Shown piece after piece: positions 17,691-27,249 of a stretch of 64,000 nt of DNA. This DNA is from Roseibium aestuarii. GTDB lineage: Bacteria; Pseudomonadota; Alphaproteobacteria; Rhizobiales; Stappiaceae. The position numbers and the translations under genes were made by a program. The notes beneath the pieces were generated by a model. The model made no database searches. It saw only the letters and a program-made list of their open reading frames with translations, and was not told where the DNA came from. Numbering within the stretch: the stretch's first letter is position 1; each line of letters opens with the position of its first letter. Where the stretch lies: NCBI RefSeq assembly GCF_008477545.1, contig NZ_VORA01000004.1, positions 182,448 to 246,447 on the forward strand, given 5' to 3'.

Positions 17691-18032
17691 TCAGTTCGGC
17701 ATGATGGCGCCGATCGCGTACATGCCGTCATCGCCTTTCATCAGCATGATCGTGACACTGTCGCCTTCCTTCACGTCTCCCATCATCCGGGCATCCGCCA
17801 GAAGCGGCATGTCCATCGTCATGGCCGGCCAGCCGATCTCCGGAATCGGATCATGGCTCACGTTGACGGTGCCGTCACCGATCGAATTGATCACCGCCTT
17901 GGCATGAACGGCGCCTTCCATCTGCTTCGGCTCCATGTGCATGGAGGAATGATCCATCCCGTGGGAGGATTGGGCAAGCGCGGCCGGCAGAGCCGCAAAA
18001 CTCAGGATCGCTGCAAGGGCAAGGGTTTTCAT
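17691..18032 (-). CDS. cusF: CusF-like periplasmic copper-binding protein
   Basis: A 113-residue exported protein with a signal peptide ending near PAALAQ. A Met/His-rich linker (SSHGMDHSSMHMEPKQMEG) leads into an OB-fold with the Cu(I)/Ag(I) site HDPIPEIGWPAMTMDM: the His, Trp and two Met residues of the CusF site. It should hand metal to the CusBA pump encoded upstream. The ATG at 18032 is chosen for the signal peptide. It follows cusA by 35 bases. Confidence 0.9.
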   Translation of the reverse strand: MKTLALAAILSFAALPAALAQSSHGMDHSSMHMEPKQMEGAVHAKAVINSIGDGTVNVSHDPIPEIGWPAMTMDMPLLADARMMGDVKEGDSVTIMLMKGDDGMYAIGAIMPN

Positions 18033-18067
18033 GGGTAGTCCTCTCACTTGTTGAGTTGGGTCAAGGT

Positions 18068-21000
18068 TCACTCGGCCGGCATGGCCAGTCCCGCGGCGGG
18101 GACACCCGCCTTCAGCTCCCGGTTGACCCGGGGCAGGGCAAGGCGCTTCCAGATCACGAAGATCGCTGGAATGACGAAGAGGGTGAGTAACGTGGCCGTG
18201 GCCATGCCGCCCACCATGGGGGCTGCGATCCGCTGCATGATCTCCGAGCCGGTTCCCTCGCCATACATGATGGGGATCAGCCCGGCGAAGATCGTCGCCA
18301 CGGTCATGACCTTGGGCCGCACGCGAAGCAGGGCCCCCTCGAAGACGACGTCCTCGACATCCTGAAGGGTGACTTCGCGGGCCTCGCTCACGGCCAGTTT
18401 CTTTCGCTTCTCCCAGGCGAGATTCAGGTAGAGAAGCATCACGATGGCGGTTTCCACGGCCACCCCGGCGAGGGCGATGAAGCCGACGATGACCGCCACC
18501 GACATGTCGAATTCGAGGTACCAGAGGAACCAGACCCCTCCTGCGAGGGCCACGGGTAGGGCGGCCAGGATGATGCCGACCTCGATGACCCGGTTGAAGG
18601 TCATGAAGAGCATCAGGGTGATGATCAGCAGCGTGGCCGGAGCCACCAGCTTCAGCCGTTCCTGCATCCGTTCGATATACTCATACTGACCGGACCAGGA
18701 GACCGAGTAGCCGGGGGGCAGGTCGATCTCCTGCGCCACCACCTGCCGGGCTTCATCCACGTAGCCGCCCAGGTCGCGCCCGGCGATGTCGATGAAGACG
18801 AAGCCGGTGCGGCGGGCATTTTCCGAGCGGATCATGCCCGGACCGTCCACCACCTTCACGTCGGCCAGCGCGCCCAGCGGAATGTGGGCACCGGAGGGCG
18901 TCACCACCGGCAGGTCGCGCAGACGCTCCGGGCTGTTCCGCCAGTCCTGCGGATAGCGCAGGTTGATCGGGAACCGTTCCAGCCCCTCGACGGATTCGGA
19001 AACCTGCATGCCTCCGATAGCGGTCTGCACCACGTCCTGGATGTCGCGCACGCTCATCATGTAGCGGGCCGCCGCATCCCGGTTCACGTCGATCTCGATG
19101 AACCGCCCGCCGACAGGCCGTTCCGCATAGGCCGAGGCGGTCCCGTCGATATTGGCAACGGCGGCCTCGATTTGGACGCCAATCCGCTCGATGACGCGGA
19201 GGTCCGCGCCGGTAATCTTGACCCCGACGGGGGTCTTGATGCCGGTCGCCAGCATGTCGATCCGGTTCTTGATCGGCTGGATCCAGACGTTCGTCACGCC
19301 AGGGATCTGGACTGCCTTGTCGAGCGCGTTCCGAATGCCTTCCATGGTCATGCCGGGGCGCCATTCTGACTGTGGTTTCAGCTGGATGGTCGTCTCGATC
19401 ATGGTGAGTGGAGCGGGATCGGTTGCCGTGTCCGCGCGGCCCAGTTTGCCGTGTACGGTCAGAACCTCGGGCACCGTGGCGATCAGCCGGTCGGACTGTT
19501 GCAGCACCTCCCGTGCCTTGCCGATGGAGACGCCAGGATAGAGCGAGGGCATGTACAGGAAGTCGCCTTCGTTGAGCTCCGGCATGAATTCTGTGCCGAT
19601 GCGCTGGAGTGGCCACCACATGGAAGCCACCAGCACGGCCGCAAGCAGGGTCGTTGCCCAGGGCCAGGCAATGGCCGCGTCCAGAAACGGGCGATAGAGC
19701 CAGATGACCAGCCGGTTCAGCGGGTTCTTGTTCTCCGGCAGGATCCGCCCGCGCACGAAGTATCCCATCAGCACGGGAACAAGCGTGATCGACAGGATGG
19801 CGGCCGCTGCCATCGCATAGGTCTTGGTAAAGGCCAGCGGCTTGAACAGCCGCCCTTCCTGGCTCTCCAGCACGAAGACCGGCATGAAGCTGACGGTGAT
19901 GATGGCGAGCGAGAAAAACAGCGCTGGCCCCACTTCAGAGGCGCATTCCGCGACAATCCGCCAACGGTTCTCGTTCGTCAGTTTCTCGTGTTCCAGACGC
20001 CGGTGCATGGCCTCTATCATCACGATCGCCGCATCGACCATCGCGCCGATGGCAATGGCAATGCCGCCGAGCGACATGATGTTGGCATTCACGCCCTGAA
20101 GCTTCATGACGATGAAGGCGCAGGCGATGCCAAGGGGAAGCGACAGGAGGATGACCAGGGATGAGCGCAGGTGCAGCAGGAAGGCCGCACACACCAGAAC
20201 GACGACGATGAACTCCTCAGTCAGCTTCTTCTGAAGGTTGTCGATGGCCCGCTCGATGACGCCAGAGCGGTCATAGGTGGTGACAAGCTCAATTCCTTCG
20301 GGAAGGCTGCTGCGCAATTCCTCGATGCGGGCCTCGACGGCCTTGATTGTGGCGAGCGCATTGCCTCCCCAACGCAGGATCACGACACCGCCAACGGCAT
20401 CTCCCTCGCCATTGAAATCGCCGACACCGCGCCGCATCTCGGGCCCGAGCCGAATGTCGGCGATGTCGCCCAGGGTGATCGCAGCCCCTCGCTCGTTCAT
20501 CATCAAGGGGGCCTTGGCGAGGTCCGCAAGCTCATCGACATAACCCGTCGAGCGGACCATGAATTCCGCTTCGCCCATCTCTATCACGCTGCCACCGGTT
20601 TCCCGGTTTGCTGACTGGATGGCATTGCGGATCTGGGCCAGCGTGATCTCATAGGCGCGCAGCTTGTTCGGGTCGACGACGACCTGATACTGCTTGACCA
20701 TGCCGCCGATGGTGGCAACTTCGGACACCCCCTCGACCGTTTGCAGCTCGTACTTCAGGAACCAGTCCTGAAGTGCCCGCAACTGTGCGAGATCGTGATT
20801 GCCGCTGCGGTCAATCAGGGAATACTGGTAGATCCAGCCGACGCCTGTCGCGTCCGGCCCAAGTTGCGGGGAGACGCCTTCAGGCAGGTTTGCCGTGATC
20901 TGGCCGAGGTATTCCAGAACGCGTGTTCGCGCCCAGTAGAGGTCCGTGCCGTCTTCAAAGACGATATAGACATAGCTGTCGCCGAAGAAGGAAAAGCCAC

Positions 21001-21250
21001 GCACATCGCTGGCACCGGGCACCGCCAGCATGGCGCTGGCGAGCGGGAAGGTGATCTGGTCCTCGACCACCTGCGGCGCCTGACCCGGATAGGGGGTGCG
21101 CACGATGACCTGAACGTCGGAGAGATCCGGGATGGCATCGACCGGCGTGTCCCGCACCGCCCAGACACCGGCGACCGCCATCATCGCGGCAAGCGCCAGC
21201 ATGATGACCCGGTTGGCGATGGAGGCCCGAATGATGGCAGCGATCATCAC
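18068..21250 (-). CDS. cusA: CusA-like heavy-metal RND efflux pump
   Basis: A 1060-residue RND pump of the heavy-metal subfamily (CusA/CzcA) with twelve membrane helices in two groups and two large periplasmic loops. Family marks are DTPVDAIPDLSDVQVI, TPYPGQAPQVVEDQ, GGIAIAIGAMVDAAIVMIE in the fourth-helix region, and FMPELNEGDFLYMPS. The stretch WIQPIKNRIDMLATGIKTPVGVKI carries a Met as in Cu/Ag-transporting CusA. It exports Cu(I), probably Ag(I) too, from the periplasm. It overlaps cusB by 4 bases. No CusC-type outer-membrane channel gene is in the operon. Confidence 0.94.
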   Translation of the reverse strand: MMIAAIIRASIANRVIMLALAAMMAVAGVWAVRDTPVDAIPDLSDVQVIVRTPYPGQAPQVVEDQITFPLASAMLAVPGASDVRGFSFFGDSYVYIVFEDGTDLYWARTRVLEYLGQITANLPEGVSPQLGPDATGVGWIYQYSLIDRSGNHDLAQLRALQDWFLKYELQTVEGVSEVATIGGMVKQYQVVVDPNKLRAYEITLAQIRNAIQSANRETGGSVIEMGEAEFMVRSTGYVDELADLAKAPLMMNERGAAITLGDIADIRLGPEMRRGVGDFNGEGDAVGGVVILRWGGNALATIKAVEARIEELRSSLPEGIELVTTYDRSGVIERAIDNLQKKLTEEFIVVVLVCAAFLLHLRSSLVILLSLPLGIACAFIVMKLQGVNANIMSLGGIAIAIGAMVDAAIVMIEAMHRRLEHEKLTNENRWRIVAECASEVGPALFFSLAIITVSFMPVFVLESQEGRLFKPLAFTKTYAMAAAAILSITLVPVLMGYFVRGRILPENKNPLNRLVIWLYRPFLDAAIAWPWATTLLAAVLVASMWWPLQRIGTEFMPELNEGDFLYMPSLYPGVSIGKAREVLQQSDRLIATVPEVLTVHGKLGRADTATDPAPLTMIETTIQLKPQSEWRPGMTMEGIRNALDKAVQIPGVTNVWIQPIKNRIDMLATGIKTPVGVKITGADLRVIERIGVQIEAAVANIDGTASAYAERPVGGRFIEIDVNRDAAARYMMSVRDIQDVVQTAIGGMQVSESVEGLERFPINLRYPQDWRNSPERLRDLPVVTPSGAHIPLGALADVKVVDGPGMIRSENARRTGFVFIDIAGRDLGGYVDEARQVVAQEIDLPPGYSVSWSGQYEYIERMQERLKLVAPATLLIITLMLFMTFNRVIEVGIILAALPVALAGGVWFLWYLEFDMSVAVIVGFIALAGVAVETAIVMLLYLNLAWEKRKKLAVSEAREVTLQDVEDVVFEGALLRVRPKVMTVATIFAGLIPIMYGEGTGSEIMQRIAAPMVGGMATATLLTLFVIPAIFVIWKRLALPRVNRELKAGVPAAGLAMPAE

Positions 21251-23436
21251 ATGGCTCCCTCGGACCGGACCCCGACGAGGGTCATGGAGAAGTCCGGATT
21301 GCGCCGCAGTTGCAGCGTCATCTCACGGTTGAGCGGCAGGTCGGAGACCGAAATCGACGGATCGATGGCGAAATCCATCGTCATGCCGGGCATGCCGATA
21401 TCGGTCATCGGGCCGTGAGTGATGTTGGCCTGTCGCGTCGCGTCGTCGATGGCGTTGATCGTGCCACGCACTTCCATTGGAGGGGTGACCGGCTCGACCT
21501 TTGCGAGAACCATCGTCAGGCCGTCCGGGCGTTCGAAGGTCAGCCTGGCGTCTTTGCCCAGCGGCAAGGTTGTCGGGTCGAGACCGTCGACCAGATCAAA
21601 CGCCATCGTCATACGCGGCATGCCGATCTCTGCAATCGCTCTGTGGGTGATCGTCGCCTTGCGGCTTGCGGCGTCAATGGCATCGACCTTGCCGGACACC
21701 ACGATTGGCGCAGCGGCCGCAGGTTGTTCCGTCTCCATCGCCGATTTCGAGGGTTCAGTTCCGCCGGCCTTGCGAACGGCTACGATGGTGAACATGCCGT
21801 CCTCGGCCTTTGAAAGATCGAATTCCACCGGCACATCCAGTGGCACGGATGCGGTGTCCACGCCGGCGACCTCGAGATCCATCTTCATGGCGGGCCATCC
21901 GAGGTCCGCGATGGGGCCGTGGTCCATGGAGAGCTTTCCATCTGGCGTGATACCGAGAACCAGACCCTGACCCGTCGCTGCGATACCATCATCGCTGCCC
22001 AGCTCGATCAGACCCAGCACTCCGTCAGCCCCGCGCACGGCTCGGAAGGCAACCTTCTGCCCCTCGGAGAGCCTGTCGAGAGCCACGTCAGCCTTGATGG
22101 GGAAGCAGGAGGTCATGGCCGGCCAGTCGAGGCTTGCCAGCGCCTCATGTCGGATCGTTGCCATGCGGTTTGTCCGATCCAGGGCGATCAGCTCGCCAGT
22201 TCCCCTGGCAGGCGCTTCGTCGGTCGGCGCCATCCGCATCAGCCCGGCGCTCAACGCACTTTCACTGTCGATGAGGAACTGAGCCGAGGCGACAACCTCT
22301 TCGCCAACGGCTAGGCCCTGGATGACTTCCGTGCGACCGCCTTCACCGAAATTGTCACGCAGACCCGTGGTGATCAGGCGCGGCTTAAACGTGCCGGTGC
22401 CTGTCTTGATGATCACGCGTTCGGCCGAGCCTGTGCGAATGATCGCTTCTGACGGGACGGTGATGGCCGTCCGTGTCTCGTTGGGCACAAGGGTAACCGT
22501 ACCGAACATGTTCGGTCGCAGCTTTTCATCCGTGTTGGGGAAGCGCAGGCGAACGGGAAGGGTGCGGGTCTTTGCGTCCAGTTCGGGATAGATATAGTCG
22601 ATCTTGCCGGTAAAGCTCTGACCCGGCAGATGTTCAAAGCGGGCGATTGCACTCATGTCCTCGGTCAGCCGTGCGATATCGCGCTCGAACACGTCGACAA
22701 TCAGCCAGACTTCTTCAATGTCGGTGATCGACATCGCCTGGGTGCCCGGCTGAAGGAACATGCCGTCGGCCGCATTGAGGGCAATCACCACGCCGTCGCG
22801 CGGGGCGACGATCTGGATGCTGCGGGCAGGTTGACCGCTCCGTTCGATCTCGGCGATCTGCGCTTCCGACGCCCCGTGGCTGCGCAGCTTGTTGCGCGCG
22901 GATTCCAGGGTCAGTCCGTTGGCATTCTGCAAGGAGCGGACGAAGTCGAAGCTGGCCACGCTGAACTCGGGAGAGAACAGCTCGAACAGCACCTGGCCCT
23001 TCTTGACCTCATCGCCGACCGCTCGAACATTCAGGGTCTCGATCCAGCCGTCGACGCGGGTGTGCACATGGCTTGTCAGGTGCTCGTCATATCCGACGAA
23101 GCCGACAGTTTCGATCTTGCGGGAAACCTCGCTCACCTGCGCCAGGGCCGTGCGAACGCCAATGGCATTGATTTCGGCGGCGGAAAGCGTGACTTCCGCC
23201 GGATCGCCAGAGGGTTCCTGTCCGGCATAGACCGGGATCAGATCCATGCCCATCGGCGACTTGCCGGGGCCGGGTCTGCGGAAATTCGGGTCCATCGGGG
23301 CGACCCAATAGAGAATTTCGGCTTCTCCGGAAGCAGATTGGTCGGAAGGATTCAGGTACAGGCGCTCAAGAAACACCCCGCCTGCCACGCCACTGGCAAG
23401 AGCGAGAATGCTGAGCGCGGCGTAGCGTCCACGCAT
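21247..23436 (-). CDS. cusB: CusB-like adaptor with four C-terminal CusF-like domains
   Basis: A 729-residue periplasmic adaptor of the CusBA copper pump, much longer than the usual 400 or so residues. After an N-terminal anchor comes a heavy-metal-binding segment (YWVAPMDPNFRRPGPGKSPM, about residues 43-62), then the barrel-sandwich, lipoyl-like and beta-barrel domains (about 80-400). From about 411 four CusF-like units follow, centred on H430/W438/M441, H506/W514/M517/M519, H598/M606/M609/M611 and H674/M682/M685/M687. Unit 1 lacks the second Met (Ser443) and units 3-4 have Met in place of the capping Trp. A separate CusF gene is also present. The ATG overlaps nothing upstream; cusA is coupled by 4 bases. 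Confidence 0.9.
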   Translation of the reverse strand: MRGRYAALSILALASGVAGGVFLERLYLNPSDQSASGEAEILYWVAPMDPNFRRPGPGKSPMGMDLIPVYAGQEPSGDPAEVTLSAAEINAIGVRTALAQVSEVSRKIETVGFVGYDEHLTSHVHTRVDGWIETLNVRAVGDEVKKGQVLFELFSPEFSVASFDFVRSLQNANGLTLESARNKLRSHGASEAQIAEIERSGQPARSIQIVAPRDGVVIALNAADGMFLQPGTQAMSITDIEEVWLIVDVFERDIARLTEDMSAIARFEHLPGQSFTGKIDYIYPELDAKTRTLPVRLRFPNTDEKLRPNMFGTVTLVPNETRTAITVPSEAIIRTGSAERVIIKTGTGTFKPRLITTGLRDNFGEGGRTEVIQGLAVGEEVVASAQFLIDSESALSAGLMRMAPTDEAPARGTGELIALDRTNRMATIRHEALASLDWPAMTSCFPIKADVALDRLSEGQKVAFRAVRGADGVLGLIELGSDDGIAATGQGLVLGITPDGKLSMDHGPIADLGWPAMKMDLEVAGVDTASVPLDVPVEFDLSKAEDGMFTIVAVRKAGGTEPSKSAMETEQPAAAAPIVVSGKVDAIDAASRKATITHRAIAEIGMPRMTMAFDLVDGLDPTTLPLGKDARLTFERPDGLTMVLAKVEPVTPPMEVRGTINAIDDATRQANITHGPMTDIGMPGMTMDFAIDPSISVSDLPLNREMTLQLRRNPDFSMTLVGVRSEGAM

Positions 23437-23518
23437 GATAACCTCTGAGTTGCCGTCGGCGGCGGGCCGACGGTCAGATCAACACCAAATGCTCGCGGCG
23501 AAGGGCGAGCAGACGTTG

Positions 23519-23893
23519 TCAGAGGTAGCGGGGAGGACGTTTGGGAAGGCCGATATCGGCAACGCGGAGCGTTTTCGGCTGAGATTGCAGATAGCTCAGG
23601 GTCTGGAGAACGGGCGCAAGAACAATCACGTCCGTGGTCAGTGTGTAGCCGGTGCAAAGTGCACCGCCGCAGCAGGTGTCGGGCCCGGCCTGATCGTGAC
23701 TTTGTGTTTCATCCCCCGCAGAGTGGGATGCATGGCCAGCCATCTCGTCGCATGGCATGTCTGCCATGGTGGAGCCCATCTCGGCGGCTTGTGCCATTTG
23801 ATGCTGCATCGGAGCACGCGCGACAAAAACCAGCGCAAACGCGAGGAGAAGCGTTGCTGCAAGCCTGTAAAACTGTCGCGTATGCATGACCAT
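23519..23893 (-). CDS. Met/His/Cys-rich exported protein, first gene of copper operon
   Basis: A 124-residue protein with an N-terminal hydrophobic segment (about residues 10-28) and a following region rich in Met, His and Cys: MQHQMAQAAEMGSTMADM, HASHSAGDETQSHD and CCGGALC. Such composition suggests periplasmic copper binding or sensing, but the family is not recognised. It lies 82 bases before cusB on the same strand and is probably co-transcribed. GAGG precedes the ATG at 23893; a second ATG two codons later is also possible. Confidence 0.6.
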   Translation of the reverse strand: MVMHTRQFYRLAATLLLAFALVFVARAPMQHQMAQAAEMGSTMADMPCDEMAGHASHSAGDETQSHDQAGPDTCCGGALCTGYTLTTDVIVLAPVLQTLSYLQSQPKTLRVADIGLPKRPPRYL

Positions 23894-24138
23894 GCGTCCT
23901 CAAATAGCTGAGCACCCAAAAAATACAATAGGTCGATGATCACGTTTGGCTCTGCAACCGGTTGCACAGGCGTGCTGAAAGGCGCGGTCAGAGCAGGGAG
24001 CGGCTCCGATAGCTATTTGGATTTTTTGATATTTCCACTTGGTCCGTCTGATCTCTCCCGGCCCGGGAACATTCTCTCCGCCGGTCATGCACGAGGTTGC
24101 CGGGACGCTCTATCCTTCGTTGATTTGCAAGGCCATGC

Positions 24139-24169
24139 AAAAAAGGCGGCGAGACAGGATCTCGCCGCC
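24139..24169 (-). terminator. intrinsic terminator after the TRAP transporter
   Basis: On the minus strand, a perfect 10-bp stem (GGCGGCGAGA / TCTCGCCGCC) with a 5-base loop is followed at once by TTTTTT. It begins 13 bases after the dctM stop and is a textbook rho-independent terminator. Confidence 0.92.
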
Positions 24170-24182
24170 GTGTTCGTGGTCG

Positions 24183-25490
24183 TCAGTTGGCCATGGATGG
24201 CAGCCAGAGGGTGATCGCCGGGAACAGGATCAGGATCAGCAGCGTCACCACGTCCATCACGATGAACCACCAGACCCCCTTGAAGATCTCCGGCAGGGAG
24301 ACGGCGTTGTTCAACGCGCCGTTGATCATGTAGACGTTGAGACCGATCGGCGGGGTGACCAGCCCGATTTCCAGAAGCTTCACGATGATGATGCCGAACC
24401 AGATCGCATCGATGCCCGTGGCCTGAACCAGCGGCACCAGGATCGGGAGCGTCAGGAGGAGCAGGCCGATGGAGTCGATCAGCATTCCCAGCACGAGATA
24501 GATGATGGCGACCGCCAGCAGGATCCACCAGGTCTGGTCTGACACCGACAGGATCGCGTTCGAGAAGGCCATGGGCAAACCCGAGAGGGCGAGGAACCGG
24601 GTGAAGAACAACGAGCCGATCAGGATGATGAAGATCGAGCCGGTCGAAATCACGGCCTGGGTCACGGCCTCGATGATGGCGGCGCGGGTCAGCTTGCCGC
24701 GCACGGCACCGATCACGCCGGCAAAGAAGGCGCCGAGTGCCCCGGCTTCCGTGGGCGAGAAGGCACCGGAGAAGATGCCGCCCAGCACCAGAAGGATCAG
24801 CGTGGGAAGGGGCCAGACATCGCGCAGGGCGGCGCGGCGCTCCTCCTCGCTGGGTGGGGGCGGGGTTTCGCCGGCCAGAGAGGGGTTCAGCTTCACCCGG
24901 GTGATGATCATGGCCATGTAGATCAGGGCCGACAGGATTCCGGGAATGAAGCCCGCCATGAAGAGCTGGCCGACAGAGACCTGGGCATAGACGCCGTACA
25001 GGATCAGAAGGACCGACGGAGGGATCAGTGAACCGAGCGTGCCGGAGGCTGCGATGGTGCCGGTTGCAAGACCCCGATCATACCCCTGCTTCAGCATTTC
25101 GGGCACCGCCATGCGCGACATGGCGGAGGCGGTTGCAACGGAAGAGCCGGAGGCGGCCGCGAAAAAGGCACAGGCACCGACCGAAGTGATCGCAAGACCT
25201 CCCGGCAGGCGCGCGAGATAGAGGCGCAGGGACAGGAAGAGCCCGCGTGTCATGTCGGTCGCGGAGCACAGGAAGCCCATCAGCAGAAACATCGGCGCGG
25301 CCGACAGTTCCCACTGCCCGACATAATCGAAGGGCGTGGCCGAAATCATGCCCCAGGCGACATTCATGTTGAACATCTGCGCGATGCCAACAATGGAGAC
25401 AAGGCCGAGGGACAGGCCGATCGGCACGCGCACCGCGATCAGGACCAGCGCAACGATGGTTCCGATGATCCCGATATCGAGATTGCTCAT
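24183..25490 (-). CDS. dctM: TRAP transporter large permease (DctM)
   Basis: A 435-residue membrane protein with about twelve helices, the ion-coupled large subunit of a tripartite ATP-independent periplasmic transporter. Landmarks include MGFLCSATDMTRGLF, AASGSSVATASAMSRMAVPEM, SGTLGSLIPPSVLLILYG and FSPTEAGALGAFFAGV, all typical of DctM. It is the last gene of the amidohydrolase-TRAP operon and is followed by a strong terminator. The substrate is probably an organic acid or amide handled by the amidohydrolase, which is an inference from linkage. Confidence 0.93.
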   Translation of the reverse strand: MSNLDIGIIGTIVALVLIAVRVPIGLSLGLVSIVGIAQMFNMNVAWGMISATPFDYVGQWELSAAPMFLLMGFLCSATDMTRGLFLSLRLYLARLPGGLAITSVGACAFFAAASGSSVATASAMSRMAVPEMLKQGYDRGLATGTIAASGTLGSLIPPSVLLILYGVYAQVSVGQLFMAGFIPGILSALIYMAMIITRVKLNPSLAGETPPPPSEEERRAALRDVWPLPTLILLVLGGIFSGAFSPTEAGALGAFFAGVIGAVRGKLTRAAIIEAVTQAVISTGSIFIILIGSLFFTRFLALSGLPMAFSNAILSVSDQTWWILLAVAIIYLVLGMLIDSIGLLLLTLPILVPLVQATGIDAIWFGIIIVKLLEIGLVTPPIGLNVYMINGALNNAVSLPEIFKGVWWFIVMDVVTLLILILFPAITLWLPSMAN

Positions 25491-25512
25491 AGGGTGGATC
25501 CTCTCTCGGCGA

Positions 25513-25998
25513 TCACAGCGCGCGTCGCTCTGCCAGGGATTTCAGGAGATTGGACAGAACGGCCAACCAGACAGCGCCGAAGCCCACAGGCAGGGCCCAG
25601 CGGGCCGGCCAGATGTAGAAGGTGAAGTTGCTCATGGCCTCTTCGGCGCGTCCCGTTGAGCTGATCGCGTCACGGGTCGATTGCCAGAACAGGAGGCCGA
25701 AGAAGATCAGTCCGAGAAGGCAGGCGAAAACATAGAGCGCGAGCTGAATGGCCTTCGGCATCATCTGGGCGAAGAGATCGACGCGGATATGCTCGCCACG
25801 CAGCTCCACGAAGCCGAGGCAAAGGAAGACGATGATGACCATGTAATAGAACGACACGATCTCCAGCGTGCCGATCAACTGACCGCCGAAGAAGAAGCGG
25901 ACCACCACATCCACCGTGATATGGGCCATCATCAGGACCCCGAAGAGGCAGGCAAATGCCATGACGGCATTGTTGATCCAGCGGATTAGGGCGTGCAT
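25513..25998 (-). CDS. dctQ: TRAP transporter small permease (DctQ)
   Basis: A 161-residue protein with four membrane helices, the small membrane subunit of the TRAP transporter. ITVDVVVRFFFGGQLIGTLE and CLGFVELRGEHIRVDLFA are typical DctQ stretches. GGAGG lies 7 bases before the ATG at 25998, which fixes the start over the longer open frame. It lies 22 bases before dctM and 63 bases after dctP. Confidence 0.9.
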   Translation of the reverse strand: MHALIRWINNAVMAFACLFGVLMMAHITVDVVVRFFFGGQLIGTLEIVSFYYMVIIVFLCLGFVELRGEHIRVDLFAQMMPKAIQLALYVFACLLGLIFFGLLFWQSTRDAISSTGRAEEAMSNFTFYIWPARWALPVGFGAVWLAVLSNLLKSLAERRAL

Positions 25999-26061
25999 CG
26001 CGGCACCTCCTTTGTGCCCGGGAGAGCAGGGGCCTCTCGGCCCCTGCTCTGTCAACGGGGG

Positions 26062-27180
26062 TTACTTGACGCCGTAGGCGGCCGGATCGATGTCGCCGTA
26101 GATCTCGGACATGGCAAGGCTGGTCAGCGCGTCCTCATCCGTGAGGTCCACGTCGGCCAGCAGTTTGGTCCACTTGTCCATCGTGGCGGTGAAGCCATCG
26201 ATAACCTCATGGGCATTGGAAAGGCCGTAGGTCGTGGTTGTCTTGTCGTAGATGCCTTCCAGGGTCTTCGCGCGGAAAGCCTCGACCGAGGCCTTGAGAT
26301 CAGCTTCCGGCTCGAAGACTTCGCCACCCTTTGCGGTTGCCGTTTCGAGGGCCGCGTCTGCCTGGGCGGTATACTTGATGATGAGGCGGGCCATGGAGCG
26401 GGCGGATGCTTCCATCAGGACCTTGCGCTCTTCAGGGCTCAGGCTTGCCCAGAAGCTCGGGTTGTAGCCCCAGTTCGGCCCGGACCAGTACATGCCGGTC
26501 GGCAGCAGGGTGGTGTATTTCGCCACTTCCAGAAGCGAACGATCGACCAGGTCATTGGCAGCATTGGTGGCGCAGTCCAGCGTGCCACGCTCCATGCCGG
26601 TGTACATTTCCGAAGATGGAACGTTGACCGGGATGCCACCGGCCTCTTCGACCCATGCGGAGACGGCGGACCCGGCGGTACGGATGCGCTTGCCCTTCAG
26701 TTCTTCCAGATTGCGCACCGGCTTGGAGCACATGAGGATGTAGGGCGGGGTTGCATAGGCGCCGAGGTACACGACGCCCTGTTGCTCCCATTCGGCCTGC
26801 TGGGTGGCGTTGTGCAGGGAAAAGTCCGCAACGGCGAAGATGGCTGCGACCGGATCGGAATAGTTGAAGCCCAGTTCCTGCACCGCGTTTGCGACCGGCA
26901 GGTCGGACGGGGTGTAGATGGCTGCGTGATGACCGACCTGAACGACGTTGTCGCGGATACCCTGCAGCGCTGCACGCGGGGCCAGCAGGACAGTACCGGT
27001 AAAGACCTGCGGGTTGAGGTCTCCCTTCGACAGGTCCTTCACGATCTCGGCCCATTCGACATAGCCGTATTTGGCCAGCGGATGCTGCGCATCATAGAAG
27101 GTGTTGACAATGAAGTCCTTGGCGAGTGCCGGCGTCGTCATCATGCCTGCCAGCAGGGTGGTCATCAGAAACTTTTTCAT
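26062..27180 (-). CDS. dctP: TRAP transporter substrate-binding protein (DctP)
   Basis: A 372-residue periplasmic solute receptor. It has a Sec signal peptide (MKKFLMTTLLAGMMTTPALA) and DctP-family landmarks such as FYDAQHPLAKYGYVEW, LEELKGKRIRTAGSAVSAW and EMYTGMERGTLDCATNAAN. The Arg in KRIRTAG is the place of the conserved carboxylate-binding Arg. GAGGACAC precedes the ATG. It delivers substrate to DctQM. Confidence 0.93.
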   Translation of the reverse strand: MKKFLMTTLLAGMMTTPALAKDFIVNTFYDAQHPLAKYGYVEWAEIVKDLSKGDLNPQVFTGTVLLAPRAALQGIRDNVVQVGHHAAIYTPSDLPVANAVQELGFNYSDPVAAIFAVADFSLHNATQQAEWEQQGVVYLGAYATPPYILMCSKPVRNLEELKGKRIRTAGSAVSAWVEEAGGIPVNVPSSEMYTGMERGTLDCATNAANDLVDRSLLEVAKYTTLLPTGMYWSGPNWGYNPSFWASLSPEERKVLMEASARSMARLIIKYTAQADAALETATAKGGEVFEPEADLKASVEAFRAKTLEGIYDKTTTTYGLSNAHEVIDGFTATMDKWTKLLADVDLTDEDALTSLAMSEIYGDIDPAAYGVK

Positions 27181-27249
27181 GTGTCCTCTCAGGATTGGTC
27201 AGCGGGTGTTATGGGGCCCCCGCTAGGGAAGTCTTCTATTGGCCGGTGC

